The notes under the pieces: generated by a model
The model's database searches: none
Seen by the model: the letters and a program-made list of their open reading frames with translations, nothing else
Told to the model about the DNA's origin: nothing
Translations under genes and position numbers: made by a program
Assembly: GCA_003118195.1 (NCBI GenBank)
Contig: BEXV01000626.1
Coordinates: 1 to 11,812, forward strand
Reading direction: 5' to 3'
DNA: 11,812 nt
From: Hemicentrotus pulcherrimus
Lineage: Eukaryota; Echinodermata; Echinoidea; Camarodonta; Strongylocentrotidae
Part shown: positions 1-7,863 of the stretch, piece by piece
Numbering within the stretch: the stretch's first letter is position 1
How the letters are laid out: each line of letters begins with the position of its first letter

Positions 1-345
1 CAAAGAATAACCTACGGAAAGACAGAAAGAGAAAATGATAGAATTATTAAAACAAAGAATAACATAAGAGAAAGTGATAGAATTATTAAAACAAAGAATA
101 ACATATGAGAAACTGATAGAAGGAAGAAACAAAGAGCAACATATGGAAAGACAGAAAGAGGAAGTGATATTATATCACTAATTCTTTGTTTAAAGCATTA
201 TAATAATGCTTTAAACAAAGAATTACATAAGAAAAGGTGATAGCAGGAAAAAACAAAGAATATCATAGGAATAGTAGGAAGAAACAAAGAATGACATAAG
301 GAAAGACAGAAAGAGAAAATGTTAGACGGAAAACAAGGAATAACA
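1..345. repeat. Short tandem repeat array, 38-52 bp unit
   Basis: The heptamer CAAAGAA (or a one-base variant) recurs at 1, 53, 92, 130, 216, 254, 285 and 334, each time followed by a related sequence of the form ATAACATAAG-GAAAG-GAAAATGATAG. Spacing is mostly 38-39 bp, or about 52 bp where an extra GACAGAAAGAG block is present. The 86-bp gap between 130 and 216 is where the array is interrupted by two hairpins (163-223). The region is strongly A+G biased on the plus strand, so its complement yields long spurious open frames. It is minisatellite-like; the left end is cut by the window edge. Confidence 0.8.
163..223. repeat. Two adjacent perfect inverted repeats (twin hairpins)
   Basis: The first is AGTGATA-tta-TATCACT at 163-179. 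The second has 20-bp arms, 181-200 and 204-223, with a 3-nt spacer TAA and no mismatch. The right arm of the second ends in AAACAAAGAAT, the same motif that starts each tandem unit, so its left arm is an inverted copy of the repeat start. Either strand, if transcribed, would form two back-to-back hairpins. This could be a cruciform-prone site or the junction of an inverted duplication. Confidence 0.8.
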
Positions 346-352
346 AAACGGA

Positions 353-450
353 ACAGGCCACGATAAAAAGCATGGTATAGGCCTAGTGAACGAAAATTGC
401 ATGAAAAGCAGGCGCGCAGTTTTTTCCTAAATCGGGACAGGCCACGATAA
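353..450 (+). repeat. Direct repeat ACAGGCCACGATAA, two copies 84 bp apart
   Basis: The 14-mer occurs identically at 353-366 and 437-450, in an otherwise non-repetitive GC-richer stretch just after the tandem array. It may be the remnant of a longer unit. No gene is seen here. Confidence 0.5.
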
Positions 451-562
451 TGACGCCATAGAATCATGATTGAGATCTCCATTCGTTCAATCGAATTTTA
501 GCGGCCGTGATTCTGCAGAATTATGATACAAAACGCATCTTTTTCAGCGTTTCATGTTTGGG

Positions 563-625
563 GTTTTAAACACGTTTACTTTCACGACCGACGAAAATAT
601 CGCTTGAACGAAACGTGTTTTAAAC
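563..625. repeat. Foldback inverted repeat, 15-bp arms
   Basis: GTTTTAAACACGTTT at 563-577 pairs with AAACGTGTTTTAAAC at 611-625 with a single mismatch; the loop is 33 nt. It lies just before the ~138-bp repeat array. Confidence 0.65.
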
Positions 626-646
626 TAAACGTCTTTAAAAAAAAAT

Positions 647-1211
647 CGTGATTCTAGGGTGTGAAAAAATTAGTAATTATAAGGTACCGGTACCTTAAAA
701 CACCTTTTTAAATTGTAGTCAAGGTTGCCATAAGTTCCGCGGTAATGATCTCGTGATTCAAACGGATAATTAATATAAGCTGGGCATCCTTGATTTTTAG
801 TTGTGAATGATTTTTGGTCATTAGTTAGGTGTCTTAAAACACCTTTTTAGATGGTTTCAAAATTACAATAACCTTCTTGGTGATGATCTCGTGGCTATAT
901 AAAACTGATTACTAATCTAAGCTGTGAATCCGTGATATTTAGGTGTGAAAAATTGGTAGTTATTAGGTGTCTTAAAACACCTTTTTAAATGGTAGTCAAA
1001 GTTGCCATAAGTTCCGCGGTGATGACCTCGAAACTCAAACGGATTATCAATATAAGCTGGGCACCCGTGATTTCCAGGTGTGAAAAATTTAGTAATTCTT
1101 AGGTGTCCGAAAACACCTTTTTAAATGGTTTCAAAGTTACCATAACTTTCTTGATGACGATCACGTGGCTAAAACTAATACTAATCTAAGCTGTGAATCC
1201 GTGATATTTAG
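647..1211 (+). repeat. ~138-bp tandem repeat in A-B-A-B higher-order arrangement
   Basis: Four monomers share AAAACACCTTTTTA starting at 697, 836, 974 and 1110, i.e. periods of 139, 138 and 136 bp. Monomers 1 and 3 share GTAGTCAA-GTTGCCATAAGTTCCGCGGT and ATATAAGCTGGGCA. Monomers 2 and 4 instead share GGTTTCAAA-TTAC, TTTCTTG-like text, CTAATCTAAGCTGTGAATCC and GTGATATTTAG. The larger period is thus about 276 bp. Three of four units carry the dyad AGGTGT-6 nt-ACACCT (827, 965, 1101). In the first unit that position is occupied by a 16-nt palindrome (681-696). This is a short satellite-like array; no coding potential is credible within it. Confidence 0.85.
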
Positions 1212-2380
1212 TAGACTGTATATGGCTCTACAGTCGTTGAGTTTAATATTTATATATAAGTTAATTATAAAGCTCAAGTTAATCTCTCCGAGCCATGTTC
1301 CACATTTCGCTAAAATTTCAGTTCAGTATAGATTCTTAACTATACTGAAATTCTATGACTTTAATAGAAAACATGTTGAACAGTCATGTCTTGGAAACTC
1401 CCCAGGCACACATAATAGGCTAACAAATAAATTTGTTGACAAAAAAAGAGAGATAAACTAGTAGTAAATAGTATGTTATATAAAGAATGAAAACGTGCGT
1501 AATTTTTTTTCTTCACATTAATGCCATTTTATATGTACAGGACTATCTCAGGGCGCTGTAATTTCTTGCAGTGTCGGTATCGCCGTCGTTTTTTCGGAGC
1601 AATATGTTTTAGGACGTGAGTTGTTTAACAAAATCATATTTTTATATTTAGAATAAATACGTGCATCTTACACAGATTATAAAGGACTGAATTATTTTTT
1701 TTACTTATCTATTCATTTATCTTTTTATTCATTTAAAGGGATAGTTGAGCTCATTTTCAGACCGCAAATGCCTTCAAAGTGCATGGTTATTGCTCTTATT
1801 CATATCTATGACATTTATAGTGCCATTTAAGAACCTAAAATTGCTATGAAGGTAATTTTAGACCCCACAATATGTGAAATTTAGCCGAAACGATCATACC
1901 AATTCAGCTCCACTTTAAAAAACCTAAGATGGCGCTAAAGATAGTGCTTCTAGCTAGAACAGTATGGCTTTAACTGGTAAATTTCTGTATTAAAGGTTAC
2001 AAGTGAAATCGACTCTTTCACTTTTTGCTATTTTTATTGATTAGTTGAAAACTGAGAATTATCCTGCACGATCGGATTCAGTTCCTTCAATCCAATTTTT
2101 TTCTAAACCATTGGCGTTGACTACTAAATAAAGAAGTTGCTTATAGGTTACAAGAGCTTACTAATATTAAAAAAAAAAAACTTTCATGAAAGTAAAGGTA
2201 TACAAAATACACTTTTTTGATATACATGAAAATGCACGAAAGAGTATTACTCCATGTCCAGATATTGCATGGATTTATAAAGAAGGCAAGCGAAACATTT
2301 GAACAACGTTTTATTTAGTAATAATAATGGGACTGGCTTGAGGCCCACCACACACAGCGCATGTTTAAAAAAACTAATGT
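1212..2380. other. AT-rich intergenic DNA with small dyads, no gene seen
   Basis: No reading frame here has a credible start and composition. Perfect or near-perfect dyads are present: TTCAGTATAG/CTATACTGAA at 1322-1349 (8-nt loop), AAGTGAAA/TTTCACTT at 2001-2023 (7-nt loop) and the 14-nt palindrome ACTTTCATGAAAGT at 2180-2193 directly after a poly(A) run. A weak possible exon at 1541-1615 is treated in the findings. Confidence 0.5.
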
Positions 2381-2384
2381 GAAA

Positions 2385-2550
2385 CTCTTTCACCTGAAAT
2401 CAGACGAGTGAAAAAAGAAAGAAAAAAAAAATCGCCGTTACAAACAAAATTAAATTACCCTTCATCTTTTTGTAATCATCAGAAAACCTTTTCACCTAGA
2501 ATCGAATAAAAAAAAAAGAAGATAGATCAGTTTTACTTTTTCCCCGTTAC
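2385..2550 (+). repeat. Diverged direct duplication, unit about 105 bp
   Basis: CTCTTTCACCTGAAATCAGA (from 2385) followed by an A-rich run and CCGTTACA is echoed from about 2487 by CCTTTTCACCTAGAATCGAA, another A-rich run and CCGTTACA. Similarity is imperfect and partly low complexity, so this is a tentative old duplication. Confidence 0.35.
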
Positions 2551-2559
2551 AGGAAATCA

Positions 2560-3450
2560 GAACCTTTCATGATATTGTGTGGACCTAAGACCTTATTGAA
2601 TATCATTATGGAGACATTATACATGTACATTGTAAGTATTGTCTTCTGAGTTATTTTAGATGAGCGGTAAATTGAATGTCAAATGCTGAGGTTAATATTT
2701 TTGAAATTACTTCTGCCATTGTAATCAATTGATTACAGGAAGACAAAATATCAGTAATGATAAGAAAAATTGTTTAGCCGTTTATAAATGAAAATTTGCT
2801 TCCCGGCTGAATAGATATTTTGCTCAGAGAAATCCGGCAGCAATTATCGATTTTGTTTGAGCTTGGAGAGGGGCCTACACGTGCCAACATCATATATCAG
2901 ATACTTTGTTGAGGGGAAGGGGTGGTTAATATTTTTATATGAACCTTTAAAACTGGCTTCTGCAATTAAAAGTCGTGATGAACGTAAAAACAAAGAAATG
3001 CTTCAATGCGAAAGAAGAATGAAAGGAAAAACCCGACAAGCACTTTTTCCTATATTTAAAAATAATAAGCTTCGTGGAAATAATAACAATGATCAAGATG
3101 GACTTTTAAAGCGCAAAATAGACAATTCCGTCATTGCCCTTAACTATACAGCTACAACATAATTCAATGCTAAGCTTACAAATTTCTACAGATTGGTTCC
3201 TCTATAGAGTAAAACAGATAATGCACTCGGTATATTATTAAAAACATAAAGTAAAACATTAACGTTAATAAACTTTAACATTAAAATAAAAGGAATAAAA
3301 ACATTCTAAAAAAACAAATTGATAATAGATGTACGCCATGACCAATGAAAAGATCTTTGTGTCAAAAGATATTAATGAAGGTATGGTATAGAACCTAACT
3401 ACAAACATGTAAAAAGTGTCTACATAGTGTTTTGTATGTGTCCATTGGTT
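2560..3450. other. Intergenic, no supported gene; one 18-nt homeodomain-type palindrome
   Basis: A 100-codon open frame on the plus strand ends at 3162 but has no upstream ATG (its first ATG is at 2998), is rich in Lys, Asn and Arg, and matches no family I recognise. The only structured site is the perfect palindrome TGTAATCAATTGATTACA at 2720-2737. Confidence 0.4.
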
Positions 3451-3457
3451 TTCTTAC

Positions 3458-3544
3458 CTGTCTTTAACTTCAATTCTCCCTTTTCACCTTGGGATCGAGA
3501 GGGGGATACGTGCCCATGTGGCTTTACTGATGTGATTAACGTCG
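3458..3544 (-). other. Candidate 87-nt internal exon (speculative)
   Basis: On the minus strand an acceptor-like TTTACCTTAG precedes position 3544, and a near-ideal donor ACAG/GTAAGA follows position 3458. Between them one frame is open for 28 codons, bordered by 2 nt at the 5' end and 1 nt at the 3' end, so the exon would be symmetric (phase 1-1). The peptide is hydrophilic (contains PHGHVSPSRSQGEKGE) and is not assignable to a family. The other two frames contain stops. The polypyrimidine tract is weak and no partner exon was recognised, so it could be chance. Confidence 0.25.
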
Positions 3545-3586
3545 CTAAGGTAAATTTTTCATCAAATTTGTTTAACTAACTTTATA

Positions 3587-3624
3587 ACGGAATGACTAAA
3601 AATGGACTCTTTATGTCATTCCGT
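3587..3624. repeat. Stem-loop ACGGAATGAC / GTCATTCCGT
   Basis: Perfect 10-bp arms at 3587-3596 and 3615-3624 flank an 18-nt loop. There is no T-run that would suggest a terminator, and no adjacent gene. Confidence 0.55.
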
Positions 3625-4009
3625 AACAAGCCTATATTAAATTAATATTTCATGAAATTGATGAACGGTTCCCTTGGAAACCGAAATGTTGTGTTGGTAT
3701 CTCATATTAGTTAATGTATCATATAATTAATTTGAAAAGAATTAATTAAAATGTCTAAAACATTTTGTTATAGAAACAGAAATTTCTCTGAAAACGACGT
3801 ACTATATTATATGGCCAGCCGTCTCTCTTTCTCTCTCGCATCACACCCACCCACACAAACTACGCCCATGTTTCCAGGTATTTTGTTCAACATTAAGAAA
3901 AGGAGTGCAATTTAAGGGAAGTTTTATAATCACCACTATGACCTTAAAAAAAGAAGAAGAAAATTACTACTGAGATGTACCCTTTCCACGTCGATTCCTC
4001 TTGTGCTGG

Positions 4010-4410
4010 TTATGCCTTGGTCACATTTGCCGCGGCAGCCGTGCGGTCTAAAATATCTACAGCCAATAGCAATATAGGACCGCCGCAGTATTCCCAAGGC
4101 CACATTACGGCAGCGGTCATAATGTTAAGGTAGCCGCACTGCGTATTTTGCATGTGCGGAGACAGAAGATCTGCGACTGCCGTACTGCTTTTGTAGTGAT
4201 GCCGCACGGTCGCCTTAGGACGTTCCTGCGACGAAACGGCGACCGTGCTGTCACACCAATGCTACCGCTTCACCCCTGTAGTATTTAAAACGAAAGGCTA
4301 CCTTACGACCGAAGTACGGTCGCCGTTGAACCACGCCGCAAGTATCTCTCGATTTCGGGGGCGTACGGCCGCCGTATCCTGGCCATAGAGCAAATGTGAC
4401 CTAGACATAA
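4010..4410. mobile_element. MITE-like non-autonomous DNA transposon, 401 bp
   Basis: Terminal inverted repeats of 21 bp at 4010-4030 and 4390-4410 match at 19 of 21 positions; the inner 12 bp, GGTCACATTTGC and its complement, are identical. The interior is clearly more GC-rich than the flanks. It is full of short variants of a CGGTCGCC / GGCGACCG motif on both strands, including perfect 11-bp arms GCACGGTCGCC (4204-4214) and GGCGACCGTGC (4238-4248) that form a central hairpin. No transposase frame is present; the open frame across the left half starts at GTG and simply follows the GC content. A clear target-site duplication is not visible, so the superfamily is unassigned. Confidence 0.7.
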
Positions 4411-4633
4411 TCCTTTACTAATCTAGACTGGGGGCATATACTCTAATTTGACACTTTACGATAATTTCTAAAGCTTTGAGCAGAGCCTAGCTTTGTCTGT
4501 CCCTGGCTGTGTCCGGAGCACTTAGAGTACAGAGTCTATGCAGTATGTCAGTCTGGTCTCATAGTGCAGACACTATGTTACACACAGCGACTGATGACAA
4601 GGGTTGTGCCCACAAAATAATACTTACCTAAAC

Positions 4634-4894
4634 CGGGCATGGTGGCTCATGGTGGTTCAGTGTTAGAACGCCCACCTCATGAACGGAAGTTCGTGGGTTC
4701 AAACCCCGGCCGAGTCATACCAATTAAGACTTAAAACAATGGGACCTTGTGCCTTCTAGCTAGGCGCTCAGCATATTACATTGGAGAAGGGTATTAGTAA
4801 GTAGTAACATATCATGTTATGCAGGGCCCACTGAAAAGAACATTTTCATAACTGAAGTGACTACCCTAGGTAAATAAATCGTTATTATTATTAT
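4634..4894 (+). mobile_element. tRNA-derived SINE
   Basis: The 5' part resembles a tRNA gene: an A-box-like TGGTTCAGTGTTAG at 4653-4666, a B-box GGTTCAAACC at 4696-4705 inside a GGG/CCC T-stem, A-to-B spacing of 43 bp as in real tRNAs, and a trailing CCA at 4720-4722. A CAT falls in the anticodon position (4678-4680), so a tRNA-Met-like ancestor is possible. The acceptor arms no longer pair, and the sequence continues for about 170 bp of unrelated body into a (TTA)n tail at 4881-4894. This makes it a SINE and not a functional tRNA. Transcription by RNA polymerase III from the internal boxes would be expected for an active copy. Confidence 0.8.
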
Positions 4895-6120
4895 GCTATT
4901 ATGTATTGATTCGTAGTACAAACGGCTTATCCAAAGAAACTTAGAGTTGAGCAGAATTTGAATTTATTTCACATTAATTGCTTGAAACACTGAAACTATA
5001 AGTTGACATAAACTTGTAACAACAAAGAAGGTGCAAAGAACTGCTTCATGTGCGATCGGTTTTGTTTATTGTTTTGAGGGTATGAACCGCCTATGATATT
5101 CCATAGCCACATGTGGAAAATCTAACACCGTATATTAGATTCTATTCATCAATTACTAACATAATATATTACATACATATTATAAACGTATCCAAATAGC
5201 TAGCTCGAACAACAGCTGATTCAAAATACCCCAATTGTACTTTAACATTGACATTAATCGTCAATATTATAAGCTCGCTAATGAGATAATATGTTATATC
5301 TTATTTAAAACCATTCTATTTGATATTCGATCCTACCAGTGTATTCACCATACTTATAACATATCACGAAAATGCGAAGATTAAGAATTGCTAGTATAAT
5401 GATACATTTTATTCGACTGGTTATTTTCTTCATTCAAATTATCAAGCCTTTATAGGGCGACATTAACCTTCATGGTGTCTAAACTACAAACATACATACT
5501 ATAATAAGAAATAATAATTACATGGACTGATTCCCCAACGCAATACTTTTGTCCATATTGTCGAAATCCACACAATGTATGTACAAAATGTTGACCCATA
5601 TAAGCCACAACATAACGCGCTGTGAGAATTATATCCGACCATCTTTCAAAATGTTTAGCAAAAAGACAACACATTGTAACTGTTTCTTCAGTATTCTCCG
5701 TGCGTGAAAAAAATTGTGATTGCATTCTATAATAATTGATAATCATTAAAATTTATATCTACTAAATGTCTGTCTTCATATATATGTCATACATTATAAT
5801 TATGCCACACATTATATTTTCTTTTTTACAAAAATCAGTGAAATTATTTGTAATATAACCCATTGTTGTCTCTAACGGATGATTGGGTTATTTAAGTTAA
5901 AACAAGAATGTCATACTTTGAAAAAGATTGTTTAAGCCACATAGACGCCAAGTAACATAAATAATGTAAACCAAAAAGACTATTGGCGTTCAAACCAAAT
6001 GTTATGTTGTTGAAAATACGCATCAAGAATAATAATACAAATGGCGAAAATTTGGCAACTTTTGTGTGGTCAGTGGTCACCATCATAAGTCCACTTTTGT
6101 TTTTGACTCTGTATTTGGTG
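4895..6120. other. AT-rich intergenic DNA, no supported gene
   Basis: A 98-codon minus-strand frame (5746-5450) begins with ATG, but its sequence is not recognisable and its flanks show no promoter or splice support. An E-box palindrome CCACATGTGG lies at 5107-5116, and a short dyad ATTGAC/GTCAAT at 5247-5265. Otherwise I see nothing. Confidence 0.45.
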
Positions 6121-6594
6121 AAAAAAAGGTACCCATTCAAACAATTACCTGGATCCGTGATACAGTAATAATCTCTTTTAAATATATTTTTAAAACAAAA
6201 TCGGCTCCAATGTGCGCAGATGTTTGTGCCTTTTCCTCTCGTTCATTTGGTATATTCTTCTAGGGCTTTATTGAAAAAAGGAACCAATTTAAACAATTAC
6301 ATAGAACCGGGATAAATTTCTTTTAAAGATTTTTTTTTATTCAGGCAACAAAAATGGCTCCCATGTGCGCAAATATGTTTGCCTTTTCTTCTCATGCATT
6401 TTGCATATCTTTCTAGGGCTTTATTTTAACAAACTGAACCCGTTTAAACAATTACATAGAACCGCGCTACAGCCTACAGTACTATTTTTTTTATAAAGAT
6501 AATTGTTTTAATCAGGCAACAAAAAAGGCTCCCATGCGCGCAGGTATTTTTTGCTTTTTCTGCTCATGCATTTGGTATATCTATCTAGGGCTTT
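6121..6594 (+). repeat. Three tandem diverged copies of a ~152-169 bp repeat
   Basis: Copies run about 6121-6272, 6273-6425 and 6426-6594. Shared landmarks, in order, are TTTAAACAATTACATAGAACC (first copy diverged), CAACAAAAA-GGCTCC, CATGTGCGCA, TTTGCCTTTTC, TCATGCATTT and TATCTTTCTAGGGCTTT. The first two copies end in GGGCTTTATT, which reads AATAAAGCCC on the minus strand; the third has lost this (GGGCTTTGAG). The array lies directly downstream of the receptor gene in its transcriptional direction. Two short plus-strand open frames in the array are not credible genes. Confidence 0.8.
6420..6425 (-). terminator. Candidate poly(A) signal AATAAA for the receptor gene
   Basis: TTTATT on the plus strand is AATAAA on the receptor strand, about 246 nt past its stop codon. 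It is the canonical hexamer nearest to the stop; further copies lie at 6336-6341 and 6267-6272, and a variant ATTAAA at 6603-6608. Which is used cannot be told from sequence alone. Confidence 0.45.
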
Positions 6595-6670
6595 GAGTCG
6601 AATTTAATTGAATCAAACCACAAAATACGAAGTGGCTGTCTCGAAAGGGCTCATTAAAGAATAAAAGAAT

Positions 6671-7822
6671 TCAAATAATATTACTTTGACCGGTGTTAAT
6701 CGGTGTCAGCATGGTCGTACGTGTGATTTTCTTTGCCTTTATCTTCAATGTAGGTTGCGGAATGCCCGATACCTTGCAAGTAAGTAGACAACGGAACACC
6801 TCTTTAAAATTGGGATGCTTGAGACCATAGATGATAGGGTTAAGGGAGCTGTTAAGGGACATGATTACCCCCGAATAGAGGGTAAAGATGCTAGCACCAG
6901 GAATGATGAAGTTTGCCCCTTGTGGTAACATACAGAGTACGAAGACACAGACGACAACGAAGAGGTTTTTAGTGATTTCGATCTCGCGCTTGTTGAAACT
7001 GGAGGCGGTCGATGATCCTTTTCCAGCCGTGTTCCTCGATCTGTCCTGATGGTCTTTCGGTGCCTCGTCCTCGCTGAATTTGGAGCGAAATGATGTCGTG
7101 CTCCTCACGACGAAATGCAGGATGAGGATGTAGAAGGTGGCAGTTACTGTGAGAGATAGGATCAATATGACGGCTTGGATGAGAACGTAGAATGCTCGTA
7201 ATGGGTTGTTATCCGTCACAGAGCAAAGGCGATAGAAGTCGGAATAGCCAACAGATCCTATACCCAGAGATGGAGGGGTAACCATAGCAATGACGGATGC
7301 GATCCAGATGATGATGGCGACGAGGATCATACTGCTGTGAGTGTTGATACCATGGTAACCATGGACCGAGTGTGTGATCACATACCAACGGATGATAGAA
7401 ATGGCCGTCAGGGTTAGCACACTGCAACATAGAGCCGCATAGGAGACATAGACAACAGCCCTGCAGACCACCTCTGGCAGTGGCCAGTCGGACTGACTGA
7501 GCAGCATAGCCGTCTGTAGAGGAATGATGATGCATGTCAGAAAGTCTGCAATGGCGAGACTGATGACCAGAACATTCGTGGGGGTCTGCAGTTTCTTAGA
7601 GAGCATGACAGAAAGGATCACGAGGCTATTCCCTGTTATGCCCAACAGGCTTACAAAGAGGAGCAAAGAGCTACATATAATACGATGTTTGTAAGGGATG
7701 GTTGGTCCTGCGGAAACATCCCCGCTTGAAACAATATCCGTTGACTCGAAATAAAATGAAGTGACAAACTCGGTGACGGTGTCAGATCGGGCCATGGATG
7801 CGGTGACGTTTATAAACGACAT
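6671..7822 (-). CDS. Class A (rhodopsin-family) orphan G protein-coupled receptor, single uninterrupted frame
   Basis: A seven-helix plasma-membrane receptor of 383 aa, presumed to signal through heterotrimeric G proteins; ligand unknown. Numbering is from the first ATG (7822); the frame is open further upstream but with no ATG. Residues: sequon NVT at 5; TM1 ~48-72 with GN (N65); TM2 ~84-107 with LAIAD (D93); ECL1 Trp113; Cys120 at the top of TM3 and Cys200 in ECL2, the usual disulfide; TM3 ends IIRW (Arg145); TM4 ~166-186 with Trp173 and PP at 183-184; TM5 ~209-236; a charged ICL3 ~240-283; TM6 ~283-306 with F-x2-CMLP (Pro300); TM7 ~310-334 with NPIIY (328-332); helix 8 FKEVF then Cys345 and Cys349, possible palmitoylation sites. 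The style is closest, by eye, to melatonin/GPR84/Tre1-moody-like receptors, but subfamily is uncertain. Divergences: DRY is IRW, TM5 lacks its proline, and the toggle Trp is Met. Met10 (7795) is an alternative start. Stop is TGA. Confidence 0.93.
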   Translation of the reverse strand: MSFINVTASMARSDTVTEFVTSFYFESTDIVSSGDVSAGPTIPYKHRIICSSLLLFVSLLGITGNSLVILSVMLSKKLQTPTNVLVISLAIADFLTCIIIPLQTAMLLSQSDWPLPEVVCRAVVYVSYAALCCSVLTLTAISIIRWYVITHSVHGYHGINTHSSMILVAIIIWIASVIAMVTPPSLGIGSVGYSDFYRLCSVTDNNPLRAFYVLIQAVILILSLTVTATFYILILHFVVRSTTSFRSKFSEDEAPKDHQDRSRNTAGKGSSTASSFNKREIEITKNLFVVVCVFVLCMLPQGANFIIPGASIFTLYSGVIMSLNSSLNPIIYGLKHPNFKEVFRCLLTCKVSGIPQPTLKIKAKKITRTTMLTPINTGQSNII

Positions 7823-7863
7823 GTCTTTCAAACAATTTGTGATAATGATGTATCGCTTTGTAC

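Noticed and set aside
198..482. Minus-strand 94-codon open frame rich in Phe, Leu and Cys
   Set aside because: Much of it is the complement of the A/G-rich tandem repeat, which has few stops on that strand; no domain or promoter.
1165..1461. Plus-strand 98-codon open frame
   Set aside because: Starts at GTG inside the 138-bp repeat and has no recognisable domain; an animal gene would need an ATG or splice support.
2857..3162. Plus-strand 101-codon open frame, Lys/Asn/Arg-rich
   Set aside because: Begins at TTG; the first ATG leaves only 54 residues of low-complexity basic sequence; no family recognised and acceptor signals are weak.
4010..4207. Minus-strand open frame with Ala/Met-rich sequence
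   Set aside because: Starts at GTG and coincides with the left half of the GC-rich MITE-like element.
4010..4410. CpG-island promoter
   Set aside because: GC enrichment ends exactly at the terminal inverted repeats, so it belongs to the mobile element.
4646..4722. Functional tRNA gene
   Set aside because: A and B boxes are present, but the acceptor arms do not pair and the sequence continues into a SINE body and TTA tail.
5450..5746. Minus-strand 98-codon frame with a true ATG
   Set aside because: No recognised motif, AT-rich codon pattern like the surroundings, no promoter, poly(A) or splice support; length is within chance for this composition.
5892..6263. Overlapping short frames on both strands
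   Set aside because: They overlap each other and the first unit of the tandem repeat; no conserved content.
7209..7535. Second minus-strand frame within the receptor gene, Cys/His-rich
   Set aside because: Shadow of the receptor coding sequence in another frame.
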